This document shows positions 11,738 to 23,380 of a stretch of DNA of 64,000 nucleotides, in pieces. The first letter of the stretch is position 1, and each line of letters begins with the position of its first letter. Under the pieces are notes generated by a model. That model was given only the letters and a program-made list of their open reading frames with translations, was not told the origin of the DNA and did not search any database. A program made the translations under genes and the position numbers. The DNA comes from Grifola frondosa (taxonomy: Eukaryota; Basidiomycota; Agaricomycetes; Polyporales; Grifolaceae), in contig LUGG01000001.1 of the NCBI GenBank assembly GCA_001683735.1, positions 3,162,001 through 3,226,000 on the forward strand. Reading direction: 5' to 3'.

Positions 11738-11971
11738 TCACTTTCTGCACATCAACTTCTTCAGCGTGCCTCCGTGCGTCCCATGTGCATGGCCGGATGC
11801 CTGCCCGGGGATAGAAGAACCGCCAGCTCTGTCGGAGCTAAACCTCGCATACGTGTAATGGTTATCTCGAGGAGATTGGTGGAAGGACGAGAATGCGTGA
11901 GGGGACGATGGGCCCGTGGGGAAGAAACTGGATATCGGAGAAGATGGGGGAGAGCTGTAGTACGACGACAT
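11738..11971 (-). CDS. Small Ser/Pro-rich hypothetical protein
   Basis: An open frame of about 77 aa that starts MSSYYSSPPSSPISSFFP and ends TLKKLMCRK. It is rich in Ser, Pro, His and Tyr, with no membrane segment or signal peptide. It could be a complete small protein or the first exon of a larger gene continuing towards 11390, where a further open frame lies on the same strand. The opposite strand is also open here (11541-11858), so support is composition only. Confidence 0.3.
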   Translation of the reverse strand: MSSYYSSPPSSPISSFFPTGPSSPHAFSSFHQSPRDNHYTYARFSSDRAGGSSIPGQASGHAHGTHGGTLKKLMCRK

Positions 11972-12066
11972 TTTGTGATGTATGCCTAGGGTGCGATGAA
12001 TATGCAGGAGTTGTTGTCGTGAAACAGATGGCGCTCTCGCCACTGTAGTCGAGCGATTAAGGACCG

Positions 12067-12960
12067 TTAGAGTGATACGCGAAAAGCGTTGGTTGGAGAG
12101 CCGAAAGCTGAGGAAGACCTGGACAGCACATCAGTCTTTATATGCGTCGCCATACTCACCAGAGAAGCCGCTCGATATAACATGAGGAGGCAGAGTACAA
12201 GGCAAGCCCCAAATGCGGTAAGTGACTTTCGACTCCGCGATTGTGAGCTCAAATGCACTTACCTTTTCTGGCTCAAAGACAGTGGAAACGCCTAAGAGTC
12301 AGCAGATAACACGAAACCACAGCAGAAGATGGGCACCATCAAAGTCCGCGGGCAAGAGTGAACATGGCGTCAGCGGCTGAGGTAACGGAATATGTGCGCA
12401 TTTCGAATCCCTCAGACAACCATGGATGAGACGACCTTCAAAGAATGTATTACCAGTTTGGAAATTGCTTCTCAAAGGTCGTATACGCCGACACCATAGC
12501 GCAGCAGCTGAGACTACGGGACTCAATGCTCAGCAGCAATGATGCCGTAAACATCCAACCGAAAATGTTGGATAAGGAGATGAGCAAATATCTTCGGTCC
12601 ATGAGTCCTGACATACTATGAATACTGAGGACAAGCTCACCATCTATATTACTCTGGATTGCGAAATAGTGCGCATGCAGACATTGGACAATAAATCATC
12701 AACCTCAAGTCTGGGTATATGGTCGTATATGAGTTCCCTACCTGCAAGGACAATATACACCGGGATCGGTGGTGTTTATGGAAAGCAGGTTGTAGCACAA
12801 GTTGAATACTCACCATCATTCGAATGCATTGCAGCTACGGTCAAAGTTTGGTCAAGTACCTGGAAAGGCTCACGTCGGGCAACACTTCAGATTGCACTCC
12901 TCAGGTCTCCGCTCGCGTTCTCAGACAAAGTAGTCAGAGAGCAAGTGTCGAACATGTCAA
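12067..12960 (-). pseudogene. Fragments of a probable multi-pass membrane protein
   Basis: The minus strand has several hydrophobic exon-like pieces separated by donor-like GTGAGT/GTAAGT sites: one with RRYLLISLSNIFGWMFTASL (about 12,500-12,600) and one with LTAFGACLVLCLLMLYRAAS (about 12,160-12,225). Hydrophobic pieces with short introns are typical of the fungal multi-pass membrane proteins that are abundant in Agaricomycetes. I could not join the pieces without hitting stops, so this is either a decayed gene or one whose splicing I cannot resolve. Confidence 0.35.
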
Positions 12961-13428
12961 TCCGGCCCCATGCAAACGTATTTTCACGTGTGAGCACAAA
13001 TTCTTTAAGAACCACCGCGAGCTAGTAAGTTTGAGCCGATCTTCCTGCGAGGGTCGGAAATTGATAGACAAGGTTAGCAAAAATACTTCAACGTTCGCTG
13101 CTTGATTGGCGGAATACGTGTACCTTGTACTTCCATCAGGCCGCAGGGTATTTTTGACCAATGTTACTGTGAAAGACGGCGGAAAAAGCAATGTGCGCAT
13201 CCACGAGAGGCGCATGTGATTCGTTGTGACCACATGTGACGGTTCGCGTTCGTTACATACGCGCCGTTTCTCCCACTTCCATGCGGAGCACTCGCACATT
13301 GCTCGCACATGCCATCCCTTCTTAACCTTGGTTTCCCGTGCCCTATAGGGCTTCTGCATAGCGATGCTTAGATATAAAATGGTACTGTATACTCATCCTG
13401 TTGGCTGCTGGAAGTGCTCCTCAACACC

Positions 13429-14533
13429 ATGGTCGCGCGATCTGTGCTCAGCGTCCTCCTTGTCTCGCTTTCTGTTGCCGCAAGCCCGCTGAAGCTCGCT
13501 AAACGTGAGCCGATCCCGGACTTTGTGCTCGCAAATGCGCCTATATCGCATCTTTGGTCTGAGGAGTCGTGGTGGCCATCTGACATCGCCGTCCATCTTA
13601 CCCATGTTGTACCCGAGGTTGACTTTGATGACGTTGCCAGCTCCGTCACTTTTACCACCATATCGACCCTTGCCAGCGATGTCTTCTTGACATCCAAGGA
13701 CGATGTTCTTACGCAGCCGGCCTGGATGACATCCGCGGTCAATGAGCCGGACAGTAACGGCCATAGCGGTGCTCCCGCGACGATCATCTGTGTGGAGAAG
13801 GAAGGCGGGATCTTGGACGCTTTTTTCTTCTACTTCTACTCCTTCAATAGCGGCGGAAAGGTATGCATGCATCACTGGTTTGGTGTATTGAGTTCACAGA
13901 CTCTCCGCAGGTGCTTGACATCGAGTTTGGTGACCACATTGGCGATTGGGAGCATAGCATGGTGCGCTTCGTTAACAGCGAGCCATCCGTTGTCTACCTC
14001 TCGGCGCACTCTGGTGGTTCTGCATTCACCTTTGACACGATGCAAACCACAAATGGTCGGCCGACGACTTACATAGCGGGCGGAACACACGCCAACTATG
14101 CGACTCCGGGGAACCACTACCATGACCTCCCACCCCCTCTGCTCTTTGACATGACCGATGCAGGACTCTTATGGGATCCCATGCTCAATTTCCGTGGCTT
14201 TTGGTTCGACAACTCGACCGGCACGTTCAGCATTGCCGGAGGCGCGGATATCGGAGGCACAGAGGAAGGAAGCGAGGGCGTGGGGTGGCTGAACTTCGAA
14301 GGAATGTGGGGAGATGAGCAGTATCCCATCCTTGAACATGGGCAATACTGTGTTGAATTGGGCTCGTTGTCTGAGTGCCGGTTCTCCTCAGGGCCAACAG
14401 GCGAGTATGAGCTGATTGCGTTTGGATGAGACTCACTGACAGAAGAGACTTTGCAGGCCCGATCGCGAAGAACCTCGGACGGACGGCAATATGTGAGAAT
14501 GAAGATGACTGCACTATTCAGACTTCACTCTAA
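13429..14533 (+). CDS. Secreted Vps62-domain protein, copy A
   Basis: Three exons (13429-13860, 13911-14400, 14457-14533). A signal peptide (MVARSVLSVLLVSLSVAAS) is followed by a possible Kex2 site (LAKRE). The body matches the Vps62 family: HIGDWEHSMVRF, YLSAHSGGSA, GGTHANYA, then a tail with NLGRTAICENEDDC. Yeast Vps62 was named from vacuolar sorting; these fungal members look extracellular and their function is unknown. The second intron begins GCGAGT, a GC-AG intron whose use is required to reach the tail conserved in copy B. Copy B lies 3.4 kb away in inverted orientation. Confidence 0.88.
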
Positions 14534-15091
14534 GAATTCCATCTTGCAAATGGTCGTTAGTATGTAATAACTTTTCTCGTTATTTTATCTTCTAACGCAG
14601 TAAAAAAGGTGTTTTCCTTGAATGTCACTAGCACCACTACCTCAGGTGCAGTATTACTATGAGGATCTTTCTCAACTGTCAGTGTGCGTTACATAGCTGT
14701 GCAACGACAGTGAAGGATTGGATTTGGGGTTGCAACATGAACCTACCGGCGGTGAATAACACTCCGGCAGGCAGTAGGACAGTGTATTGGCCGTTTTGAA
14801 GAATATATGATGACCAGAGGAAATCCGCGAGAGGTACAAGCTGTGAATATGCAACGTGAAGCTAAGATAGGTGTATAAGTATACTGTATACGACGACGTG
14901 GTACCACGATTAGCATTCGATGCATGCAGACGGAGTGTGCGAAGAACGCAGGAAGAGAGCAAGAAAGATGAAGAATAGACAACAGACAACGACAGACCCG
15001 AGAGCATATATACGTACACTTCCAATGCAAGTCCATGTAATTCAGGGGGAAACATGCGCCGCCCCAAGCTGGTGCCCCGCGCGTGGTGGAG
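14534..15091. other. Intergenic interval between convergent genes
   Basis: About 560 bp between the 3' ends of Vps62 copy A and the TBC gene. I see only short overlapping frames without domains, so these are presumably 3' UTRs and terminators. Confidence 0.4.
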
Positions 15092-17317
15092 CTACAGAAG
15101 CGCCTGATTGTGAGTGCCTGCGGCGACGAGCCGCTTCCAGTCCGCGCGCCACTGCTGCATGTCTGACCGGAGCTTCTTGTCGAGCGCGACCTTCTCGATC
15201 CATGCCAGCAGCGCGTCTTCGTCCTCGAGGACGAAAAAAGAGGATAACAGAGACAGTACGGTCTCGAAGTTCGCCGACTCTGACGTGATGTGATCTAATA
15301 CGAGCGGGAATTGAGACACGGCACGAAACCGGAGCACACCGACGCACCTCTATAGACCCACACGATAGCAACGGCAACAATGACGAAGATGTCGTGTCCT
15401 TCAAGGAGAAACGCATCCCACAGCCGCAGCTGCGTCTGAAATGGCACCGAATTCGCGAAGAGCGTGATGTACCACTTTGTCGCGTACGACGTCGTCGAAA
15501 CCATATGCTTCTTGAACGCCGCATACACGGCAGGCAGCATCTGCTCCGTGATCCGCTCCTGGACGTATATCGCCTCGAGCAGGCCCGGAAACCCAGGGCT
15601 AAAGATTGTGTGCATCGCATAGGAGTCATGTATCCGCACAAGAGACGCATACACGCGTTCCGGGTCGAAGTAGCACAAGAGGGTCGCCGCCAACGGACCC
15701 ATGCCTTGGCAGTACCCGCAGGTTTCGCAGCGCAGAGACAGACAATGGAGGACGTGAAACAGAGAACGCTGGCTACAGCGAATGGTTGTTCATGCTAATT
15801 CACAGACACGGGCGAGAAAAGTGACACACCCTTGGCCATATCTCGTTCGAAACATGACATGCCCGCTGATCGTCCTGGGGACATCCAGGTCGATTTGTAC
15901 GTCATATGTCGACGGGCGGTCCAGCGCTTCCCGGTACTCCTGCGCGAGCTTCCGCATCTCCGACCTACCTGTTTTCGAAAACCTATTCATGAGCACCTCC
16001 CATGCCGCGGTCCGCCAACAGTCTGGGATACCCTTGAATACGCGCCTGTGTAGCTTGTGCTCCTTCGCGGGTCGAATGCCCCATGAGTCCACATTCCCGC
16101 CAGGGTCGCGCGACTGTGCCTCCAACATTCGCCCCCACTTCTCTGTCCGCAACGACTCTTTGACAGGAGGTGGGCTCTGCGGCTGGCGGGGGAGCGGCGG
16201 CGGACTTGCGGGACCAGAGGGACCCGCGGTCGCGATCCGCGTGAGCGGTTTCTGCAGGGGCGCAGCGGGCATGAGGATGAGTCGGTCGTGCGAAGGTATT
16301 GAGTAGAAGCCATATCTACGGAGACCGCGATCAGCGGACGACACCGGCGAAACCACACCACCGACCTATCCAGACTTGCAAGCATGCTGATCTCCTGCGA
16401 GGTCAGCTCGCGCATCTTCTCGTGCGCGTCCCCGAGTGCCTGCTCCGCGCGTAACTCGCTCGCCCGACTCCCACCCACCCGCGCCCCGCGTCGCTCCAGC
16501 CTTCTTCATATCCATCGCCCTTGACCCCGCATGTCTCAAGCTGCGCGTATGTACTCCGCACATGGAATGCATCGGGATCCTCGCCCTCAGACGGAAGTAA
16601 TGAGTGATTACTCTCAGCGGCACTGATCACCGACGGTGCTTGTCGACGAGGATTTGACGAAGACGATGCGGTAGGGTTTGGCGGCACTTGCAAGAGAAAT
16701 TCCGGTGGCGGGGAGGTGGGCAGCAATGGCAGTGGGGATGATAGCGGTGTTCCTGACGTCGATGATGACAGCGGGCGGGAGTCGCTATGGAGAATACCAG
16801 AATTTCTCTGGGAGGAATGAGACTTGCGGCGGTGTATTGACGGTGGGCGACTTCGCCGTTGTACGGACACCTGTTCGCTGAGGCCAGACAACGGCCTGTC
16901 AGAATATGCAAGCTGTACGGAGCCGTTTGAGAGGACAGAATGGCGAGATTTGTCCATGGCGCTGTGGCGCTTGCTCATATGGGGGTCGTAAGTAGTGTCA
17001 TAGTAGGCGCTGTCCTCGAGCTCGTCCGCCTGAATGTAGGACTCACGAAAGCTGGCGTTGCTGCCAGCAATGGCGACGTCGTCTTTGGGTGATCGGCGGC
17101 TAACGAGAGGACCGGCGGCAGACCAGCTGCCTGCGTCTTCTTCATACATGGAATATATGGTGACTATGGTCGTTTCTGAGGAGCTGCGCTCGTTCTGGGA
17201 GGTGGAGGGAGTGAGCTCGGGAAGACAGCCAGGCTGGGGGATGCGGCTGGAGCGTTGGGACGGTGCGGGGGTGCTGATGGGAGTTGGGGGAATGACGATG
17301 AATGATGGCGAGTCCAT
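15092..17317 (-). CDS. TBC-domain Rab GTPase-activating protein
   Basis: Four or more exons; introns at 16316-16365 and two further downstream join in phase. The N-terminal ~290 aa are Ser/Pro-rich and disordered. The TBC domain follows: IPDCWRTAAWEVL; IDLDVPRT, carrying the arginine finger of the IxxDxxR motif; CGYCQGM, carrying the glutamine finger of the YxQ motif; and later GLLEAIYVQE and LRLWDAFLLEG. Both catalytic fingers are present, so it should stimulate GTP hydrolysis on a Rab; which one is unknown. The frame slips near 16470-16480 (GRGW to SRASELRAEQ). One extra G would repair it, and a 35-nt intron is a less likely alternative. Confidence 0.85.
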
Positions 17318-17908
17318 CAACGCGGAAGGAGAGGAGGGAAAGGTTATGCCAGTGAAGGAATGAAGCTGGGCAAAAAGAGTACTTAAGGAGAGAAAAGAAG
17401 AGTTAAGTAGCCGTAGCGCGAGCGGCTTTAGCCCAAGATTAGCCTCCTCACTCTTGCACTGCCGCCAATACTATCCCGCTCAATTATTACCCCGCAATTA
17501 CATCCCATTTATGTCCAGTCTAGTACGTTCTATCCACCACTTGGCTTTCCACTTATCCGCACCGCTCAGCAGCCTCAGCTCAAACCTGTGCAGGACAGAA
17601 CAAAGCTGTATTTAAAGTAGCTGCTGCGGCCGCTCTGCGCACAAGCGCTGCCCGCTGCGGTGCACTGCGGTGGACATACAGTCTGCATCCGCTTGGCAGG
17701 AGGCGAGAACAATAGCATCCTTATGCCGCATTTGCGTAACAGAACTTCGGCCTGCGGTCAAGCTGCCAGTGCATGTGGCAACGTAGATTACAAGCTACGT
17801 AACGTCCGATCATACAGAACATCCATGACTCAAACGCACTGTCGACGAGGCAATGAGCGTGCGAAGGGTCCGCCTGAACAGCGAGGGACTCACAAGCAGC
17901 CCAACCTC
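17318..17908. other. Interval between the TBC start and the end of Vps62 copy B
   Basis: It holds the TBC promoter and 5' UTR (next to 17317) and the 3' flank of Vps62 copy B. No gene is supported. Confidence 0.4.
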
Positions 17909-19002
17909 TCAAATTGAACTCTGCACCGTGCAGTCATCCTCGTGCTCGCAGACCGTCACCCGCCCTAGGTTCTTCGCAACCGGTCCTGCACGGCAGCCAC
18001 TTAGTCGCGCTCCCTGAGATGAGACTTCGCACACGTACCGGTCGGTCCGTCTGTGAAGCGGCAGTCCGAAAATGACTGTATATCGATGCAGTATTGCCCG
18101 TGCTCCCCGATTGGATACTGCTGGTCGCCCCACATGCCCTCAAAGGTCAGCCACCCTGCACCCTCTGTAGGCTCCTCCGCACCGCCGACATCCACGCCCC
18201 CGCACTGCTGAACGTACCAGTCGAGTTGTCGAACCAGAACCCACGGAAGTTCAGCGTGGGGTCCCACAGCGGCCCCACGTCCGTGGTGTCGAAGAGCAGC
18301 GGAGGTGGGAGCTCGTGGAAGTGGTCCCCGATCGTCGCATAGTTCGCGTGCGTGCCGCCAGCGATGAACGTCGTCGGCCGGCTGTTTGTGGTTGGCAGAG
18401 CGTCGAAAGTGTATGCAGAGCCACCGCTATGGGCAGAAAGGTAGATGAATGCGGGCTTGTTATTCACGAACCGCACCATGCTATGCTCCCAGTCACCGAT
18501 GTGGTCGTCGAACCTGATGACGTCGAGAACCTGTCGGAGGCTGTGAGAAGTACCATGGATAGGTGTTGAACACACTCACCGCACTTCCGCTGTTGAACGA
18601 GTAGAAGTAGAAGAAGAACGCGTCCAAGATCCCGCCTTCCTTTTCCACACAAATGATAGTTGCTGGAGCACTGCTGTGGCCTCTGCTGTCTGGCTTATTG
18701 TTCGCGGACGTCATCCACGCAGGCTGAGTAAGAACATCGTCCTTGGACGTCAAGAAGACAACGTTGGAAAGACTCGAGATCGTCTGGAAGTTGACAGCAC
18801 TAGCAACATCCGTGAAATTAATCTCGGGCACGACATGGGTAAGATGGACAGCAATGTCGGACGGCCACCATGACTCCCGAGACCAGAGATGAGAGAGCGG
18901 TGCATTTTCGAGTACAAAGTCTGGAATTGGCTCGCGTTTCGCAGGCGGACCCGCGATGCAGGAAGAGATGAGCAGGGCACTGAGCACAGATCGGGCAATC
19001 AT
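17909..19002 (-). CDS. Secreted Vps62-domain protein, copy B, with a one-base frameshift
   Basis: A paralogue of copy A with the same three-exon plan (18580-19002, 18039-18530, 17909-17985). It has a signal peptide (MIARSVLSALLISSCIAG), AKRE, HIGDWEHSMVRF, LSAHSGGSAYTFDA and a tail with NLGRVTVCEHEDDC. Its second intron has a normal GTACGT donor where copy A has GC. In the C5 run at 18197-18201 one base is missing relative to copy A, which breaks the frame between TGTFSSAG and GVDVGG; the frame is clean on both sides. It is either a sequencing error or a very recent pseudogene. Confidence 0.85.
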
Positions 19003-19624
19003 GCGAGAAATACGGCCAGCAACAAGAGTGATCGTAAAGAAAACAGAGAACTGTGTTATATCTGTCCATTTCGGTGACGAGAATGGCACAGCGATGAGAA
19101 GCTTGCAGAAGATACAGAAGACCTCTGTTCCCCGTGTGCCACTGCAGTGCGGCTGTGACGGACGCGACCTGTCACATGCATAGACATACGCGTTCCAACG
19201 CGTCGCGGAACGCCTCCGGCCCCCTCTACCGTAGCCACGTTGGTGATAACGAGTGTCTTCGTTACTTCTGCAAACACAGGTGTAGAAATCGAACTGAAGG
19301 TCCGTGAGAGCACCAATCCCAGCTCGAACGTTCCCTGCAAGATCAAAAGTGCTCACCATTTCCTGAAATAATCTTTAGTCTCTAGACCTACAATCGACGC
19401 AGCGCGAGTCTCGAGAGCCAAACCCAATGGCTTGCGCGGTGCTCATCGTAGTACCTGAAAATCGGACCTGCCGGATTCAAACAGACAGTTCTTCCTTTAC
19501 GGCGCATACCTCATAAATTACAAGAAGGGGGCATAGCATACAGACATACAAGCTGGTCGGCATTAGCATAGAATGATGATCACAAACCCATGGACATACC
19601 AACGAGTACATATAGCAATACAAA
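19003..19624. other. Upstream region of Vps62 copy B and 3' flank of the ING gene
   Basis: About 620 bp containing the promoter of Vps62 copy B. The minus frame continues open upstream of its ATG to 19359 but without protein-like motifs. No separate gene is supported. Confidence 0.4.
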
Positions 19625-21083
19625 TCACGCATTTGCATTTCGAGCTCCTGAGCGGGCCCCGCCAGATCTCTTCTTCCCGCCACGACTTGAACGACGCGAA
19701 CGCCTGGCACGACAGGCTTCGCAGTACCAGGTACCTATTGGCGGGGTGGCAAGCCCAACGCAGGGTAGATGGAACTGCACGGAGTAAATATCAACAACCA
19801 GTCTAAGAGGCAGTTTTTGGCTACTTGCCCACTCCCGCTCGCAGTTTTCATCATCGCAACCGATCATTGCGCCGTAGCTGACTCCATTACAGAAGCAATA
19901 CGTCTTGCCGTCATCCGCCTCCCCGTCTCCCTCGCCAGCGCCGCTGAGCACCCCGTCCACAGGGTCCGCCGGCACCGCAAAATGACGCGCGACTGGCATC
20001 CCCGGGCCTTCCAACTGCCCATGAGGCCAATCGGGAATACCATTCGCGACACCACGGCCATTGTGGACGTCGTGTAGCCCATTCGAGGAGTTCTGCATAT
20101 AAGGCAGGGGTAAGGAAGGGTGTGTCGAAGACGGCGGGGGAGCGTTGAAGATATCTTTGCGCGAATCGAGGAAAGTGACATCGACATTTCCGCGTGATCG
20201 ATGTTTTAAGAAGCGTTGCTGCCCGCCCGAGCAGATACGTTCTGCCGTGGATTGGAAGCGGGAAGTTGCGTCTGAAGGTGGGATTGCGGGAGGTGAGAGG
20301 CGACTGAGAGAAGTGACTCTGTTGGAGACGCGGCACGATCGGTTGTTCTACATAATGCAGTTGAGAGACGCACAACGACTGAAAAATAACGCGTGCATAC
20401 TTCTTGGAACGAGCACCATTTCGCTGCCTCGGCGCATGCAAGTTGTCACCAGCTCTCTCCTTCCTCGGTGTCTTCCCAAGCACCTCCCCATCCTCATCTC
20501 TCACCGCAGCTCTCTTGCGCTTATTCGGGCTCGCATCGCCCGCTGCATGAACCAGTAAACTTCCATATGCACCCCTCCGGTTTCTTCTACCGCCTTCGCC
20601 CACCATCCCCGGTGGGAGATACTGGCGCGTAGCCACATGCGGGTACACGGTCTTCCTCGCGAGCAGGTCAGTGACAGCCTCAAATTCACCGTCCGGGGCC
20701 CGTTCTAGCAGAGCCTTCATGTATGCGCGGTGCCCCCTGAGTCCGTCTGCAGCGTGGCATGCGACCCTGATCTTGTCCTCGCCGCCGAGCTTGAGTCGCG
20801 CGGCCTCCTCCGCAATGTCAATCAGAAGCCAGAGTCGTTCTTCCTTGGAACCAGAGTTGGCCTCGATCATAACGGTGAGCTGTTTGATCTTGTAGGTGAG
20901 CACAGCCATGGAGGATGACAACACGGCATCGAGCTCGCGAAGGTCGGCAAAGTTGCGCGAGAGGTCAAGGGGAAGAGAGTCGAGTACGTGAGTGTACTCT
21001 GAGAGCAGGGCGAGAGTCTGTGCGGTGGTCGGATTTGCAGAGACATTGAAATTTGGAGGTCGCCTAGACATGCCTGTGATCAT
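19625..21083 (-). CDS. ING-family PHD-finger protein (histone acetyltransferase/deacetylase subunit)
   Basis: Three exons. The ING N-terminal helical region is clear ([26 protein letters not shown], later [17 protein letters not shown]). A basic linker with KRKR follows, and the last two exons hold a C4HC3 PHD finger: [20 protein letters not shown], then EREW joined to FHLPCVGL and [11 protein letters not shown] proteins read H3K4me3 within NuA4/Yng2-like or Rpd3-like complexes; which complex applies cannot be told. The EREW/FHLPC junction requires a GC-AG intron (19775-19828, donor GCAAGT). The start could be 21083 (MITGMSRR) or 21071. Confidence 0.9.
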
Positions 21084-21303
21084 CGACGAGAACGTCGTGT
21101 GAGGGCGTCGTCGCAAGAACGTGGACGTTCTCCTTCAAGACCGTCGTGTGAAGAGAATTGTGAAGAGTCATGTGGTAGATGCTTTTGGCGCCTATTCAAG
21201 TTGTCTTACTGCGGTTGTCTCTTTGCTACTTACATGTTGTCCTCCATCAAGGCCTGCTTGCCTCTTGCCTTTTACTTTCACGTCTCTGGGCACTGATACA
21301 ACC

Positions 21304-22106
21304 ATGCTGCTCGACATACCCACGGAAATTCTTCTTTATATTCGTGAGCAGCTGTTTCACACCAAGTTTTTGCAAGTGATGACTGACATCAAATGCAGTC
21401 TCGTTTCTCGACTTACCTGACCTTGCATGTCTCGCTCGAGCAGTTCCTGCCCTCTCTAATTTAACAGATGACCCCGTTCTCCATCACACGCGCCTCCATG
21501 TTGTCGCCCCCTCTCGCGTGTCCCACTCCCTGTTTGGACGGAGTCTGACTGGAGTGCCTCTGCGGCCCACCGTCGCCGATCTGGTGCACCGCGGCATCAT
21601 GCGCGGCTTGAGCATTGAGAGACGATGGAGAGCTGGGCTGTACTTCTACTCCCAGCTTGTACGCCTGCCATTTGTGCCGCTGTGTTCTCGTACTGGCTCA
21701 TGATGCTGTTGATATGTCCTCATTTGCGCAGATGGTCACGCAGTACGAGAGCTCGCTCCGCCTGCAGCGCACCCACGCTGGCAATGTCGTGTCGTCCAAT
21801 CTACGCAATCGGTCGGCGTCCACGCTCGAGAAACTCTACCTCGCTCGCGTGTTGCCTGACGGACCTTCCTCTGCCGTCTCGCCGTCGCTGATATCCACCA
21901 TCCGTCGTCTCAAGTGGTCTATCCAGAGAGATAGGTTGTCTCGCTTCATCAGGGACAGGAGTAATATGGTCCGAAATGGCGGTATTGTTGTATGGCTTGA
22001 GGGCCAAGGCAGAGTACTAACAAGGAGGGAGAATGAGCGAGTTCGCCTTGCCCTTTGTCCTGGAATCAAAGGGATTGTGAGGTTTTATGAGGGTCTTTCT
22101 CATTGA
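21304..22106 (+). CDS. Small F-box protein
   Basis: Three exons (21304-21343, 21399-21658, 21732-22106) give about 224 aa. The N-terminal F-box is split by intron 1 (MLLDIPTEILLYI joined to LSFLDLPDLACLARAV). It is followed by HVVAPSRVSHSLFGRS and LRPTVADLVHRGIMRGL, a conserved fungal block I have seen beside F-boxes in proteins of this size, and a basic C-terminus ending IVRFYEGLSH. It is probably an SCF adaptor with unknown substrate. All exons are in phase. Confidence 0.75.
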
Positions 22107-22255
22107 CTGCTATTTTTTGTATACTTCTCATCCGCGTGCGTGCATCTGACGCATCCCGCTGTTACATATTTCCGTTCTAATCGTGTATTTCTGTTATCCG
22201 ATGAACATTCGCTGGCGATGTATTGACCGCTCTCACCTATAATATACATTCTCCG

Positions 22256-23380
22256 TCATTGATAGTGGTTGGGTCGACATTTACCGCCTTCGTCAGATAC
22301 TCTGACGCCAACATACTCTTTCCAAGCCTGGTCTGCAGCAATCCTCACTTCTCTCACACGATCCTCACTTGTACGCCAAATCCCCCATTCGCCTTCTCCA
22401 CCTACGCCCATACCCATCCCTTGCGGTTGGTGTTCCATCGCACCTGACATCCAGGAACCTCCGCTTAGATGAATCTCTCGCACGCCGTAACTCAGAAGTG
22501 CGGCGAGAAGAGGCCCAACGGTGCGCGCATTTATGCCAGAACCAGGTAGGATGGTGGGTGAGGTCATGTGGTGAGCGGATAGCAGTGTGCGGAGCATCGG
22601 GAGCGAGGACGGCGCCGATACACCGTGTCCACTATGTCGACAGAATGCAGTTTCGTGATGCTGCGACGTGGCAAGAATCATAGCCATACCTGGTGAGGAT
22701 TCGTGTGATGCATGGGATTGAAGATACATCTTGGAGAGCTGAGTGGTTGAAGAGTTTAGTCAACGCAAATTGTCGTATAGCAAAAATCACCTTCCAGCGG
22801 ATCGTTTGTCATATCGAATGCTCTGTGAAAGCAGACTGTGAAAGCGAACCATAGTCAAAGAGAGTGCTGAAGTGAAGGGATTTGAACCAGCCTTGCATGG
22901 GCGATGCTTCCTCCACGAGTCTGTATGAGTTAGCTATGTAAAAGGTATCGGGCCTGGGGAAAGACTAACGTTGTCGTACGAGGGACGTCTACTCTACCAT
23001 CCTTGTGAAGAACTCCAAACACAACACCGCTTGCACCTGCTTCTTTGAAGATTCTGACGTCTTCAAGCATAACGGTCAATTCCGCGTTGGAGTAAAGAAA
23101 GTCGCCCGTGCGTGGGCGGACCATGACCTGATCGTTGCAAAATAGCATCAAGAAGATATAAAAGAATAGGACCAGGGAGCGATATGACGAATATTCAACT
23201 AGCATATGTACGCACCATGATTGGGGTCTCAGGAACTGCTTTACGAACGGCTCTAAACAATCCTAAGCTGGGGGTCGTTCCTCCCCCCAGACCAAGGTTT
23301 CCGCATAGTTCTAAGCGATCAGCACCTCCATGCACGGCTCTAACAGTAGCAAAAATGACAGAGTTCAATCCAATGAACAT
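22256..23380 (-). CDS. CutC family protein (copper homeostasis family)
   Basis: Five or more exons of a TIM-barrel CutC protein: GGADRLELCGNLGLGGGTTPS, then VRPRTGDFLYSNAELTVMLED, GVVFGVLHKDGRVDVPRT, VCFHRAFDMTNDPLE, ITRILTS joined to GHGVS across an intron, and ILPGSGINARTV with GVREIHLSGG at the end. One intron (22836-22891) must use a weak GC donor (GCTGGT) to join MQ to VCFHRAFDM. The usual N-terminal EVCVDSV motif reads FIGLNSV here, so either the true first exon lies upstream of 23380 or the motif has diverged. The role in copper handling is by family only. Confidence 0.83.

Noticed and set aside
22540..22700. Apparent frameshift in CutC around the GHGVS segment
   Set aside because: A normal 58-nt GT-AG intron joins ITRILTS to GHGVS in phase, so no lesion is needed.
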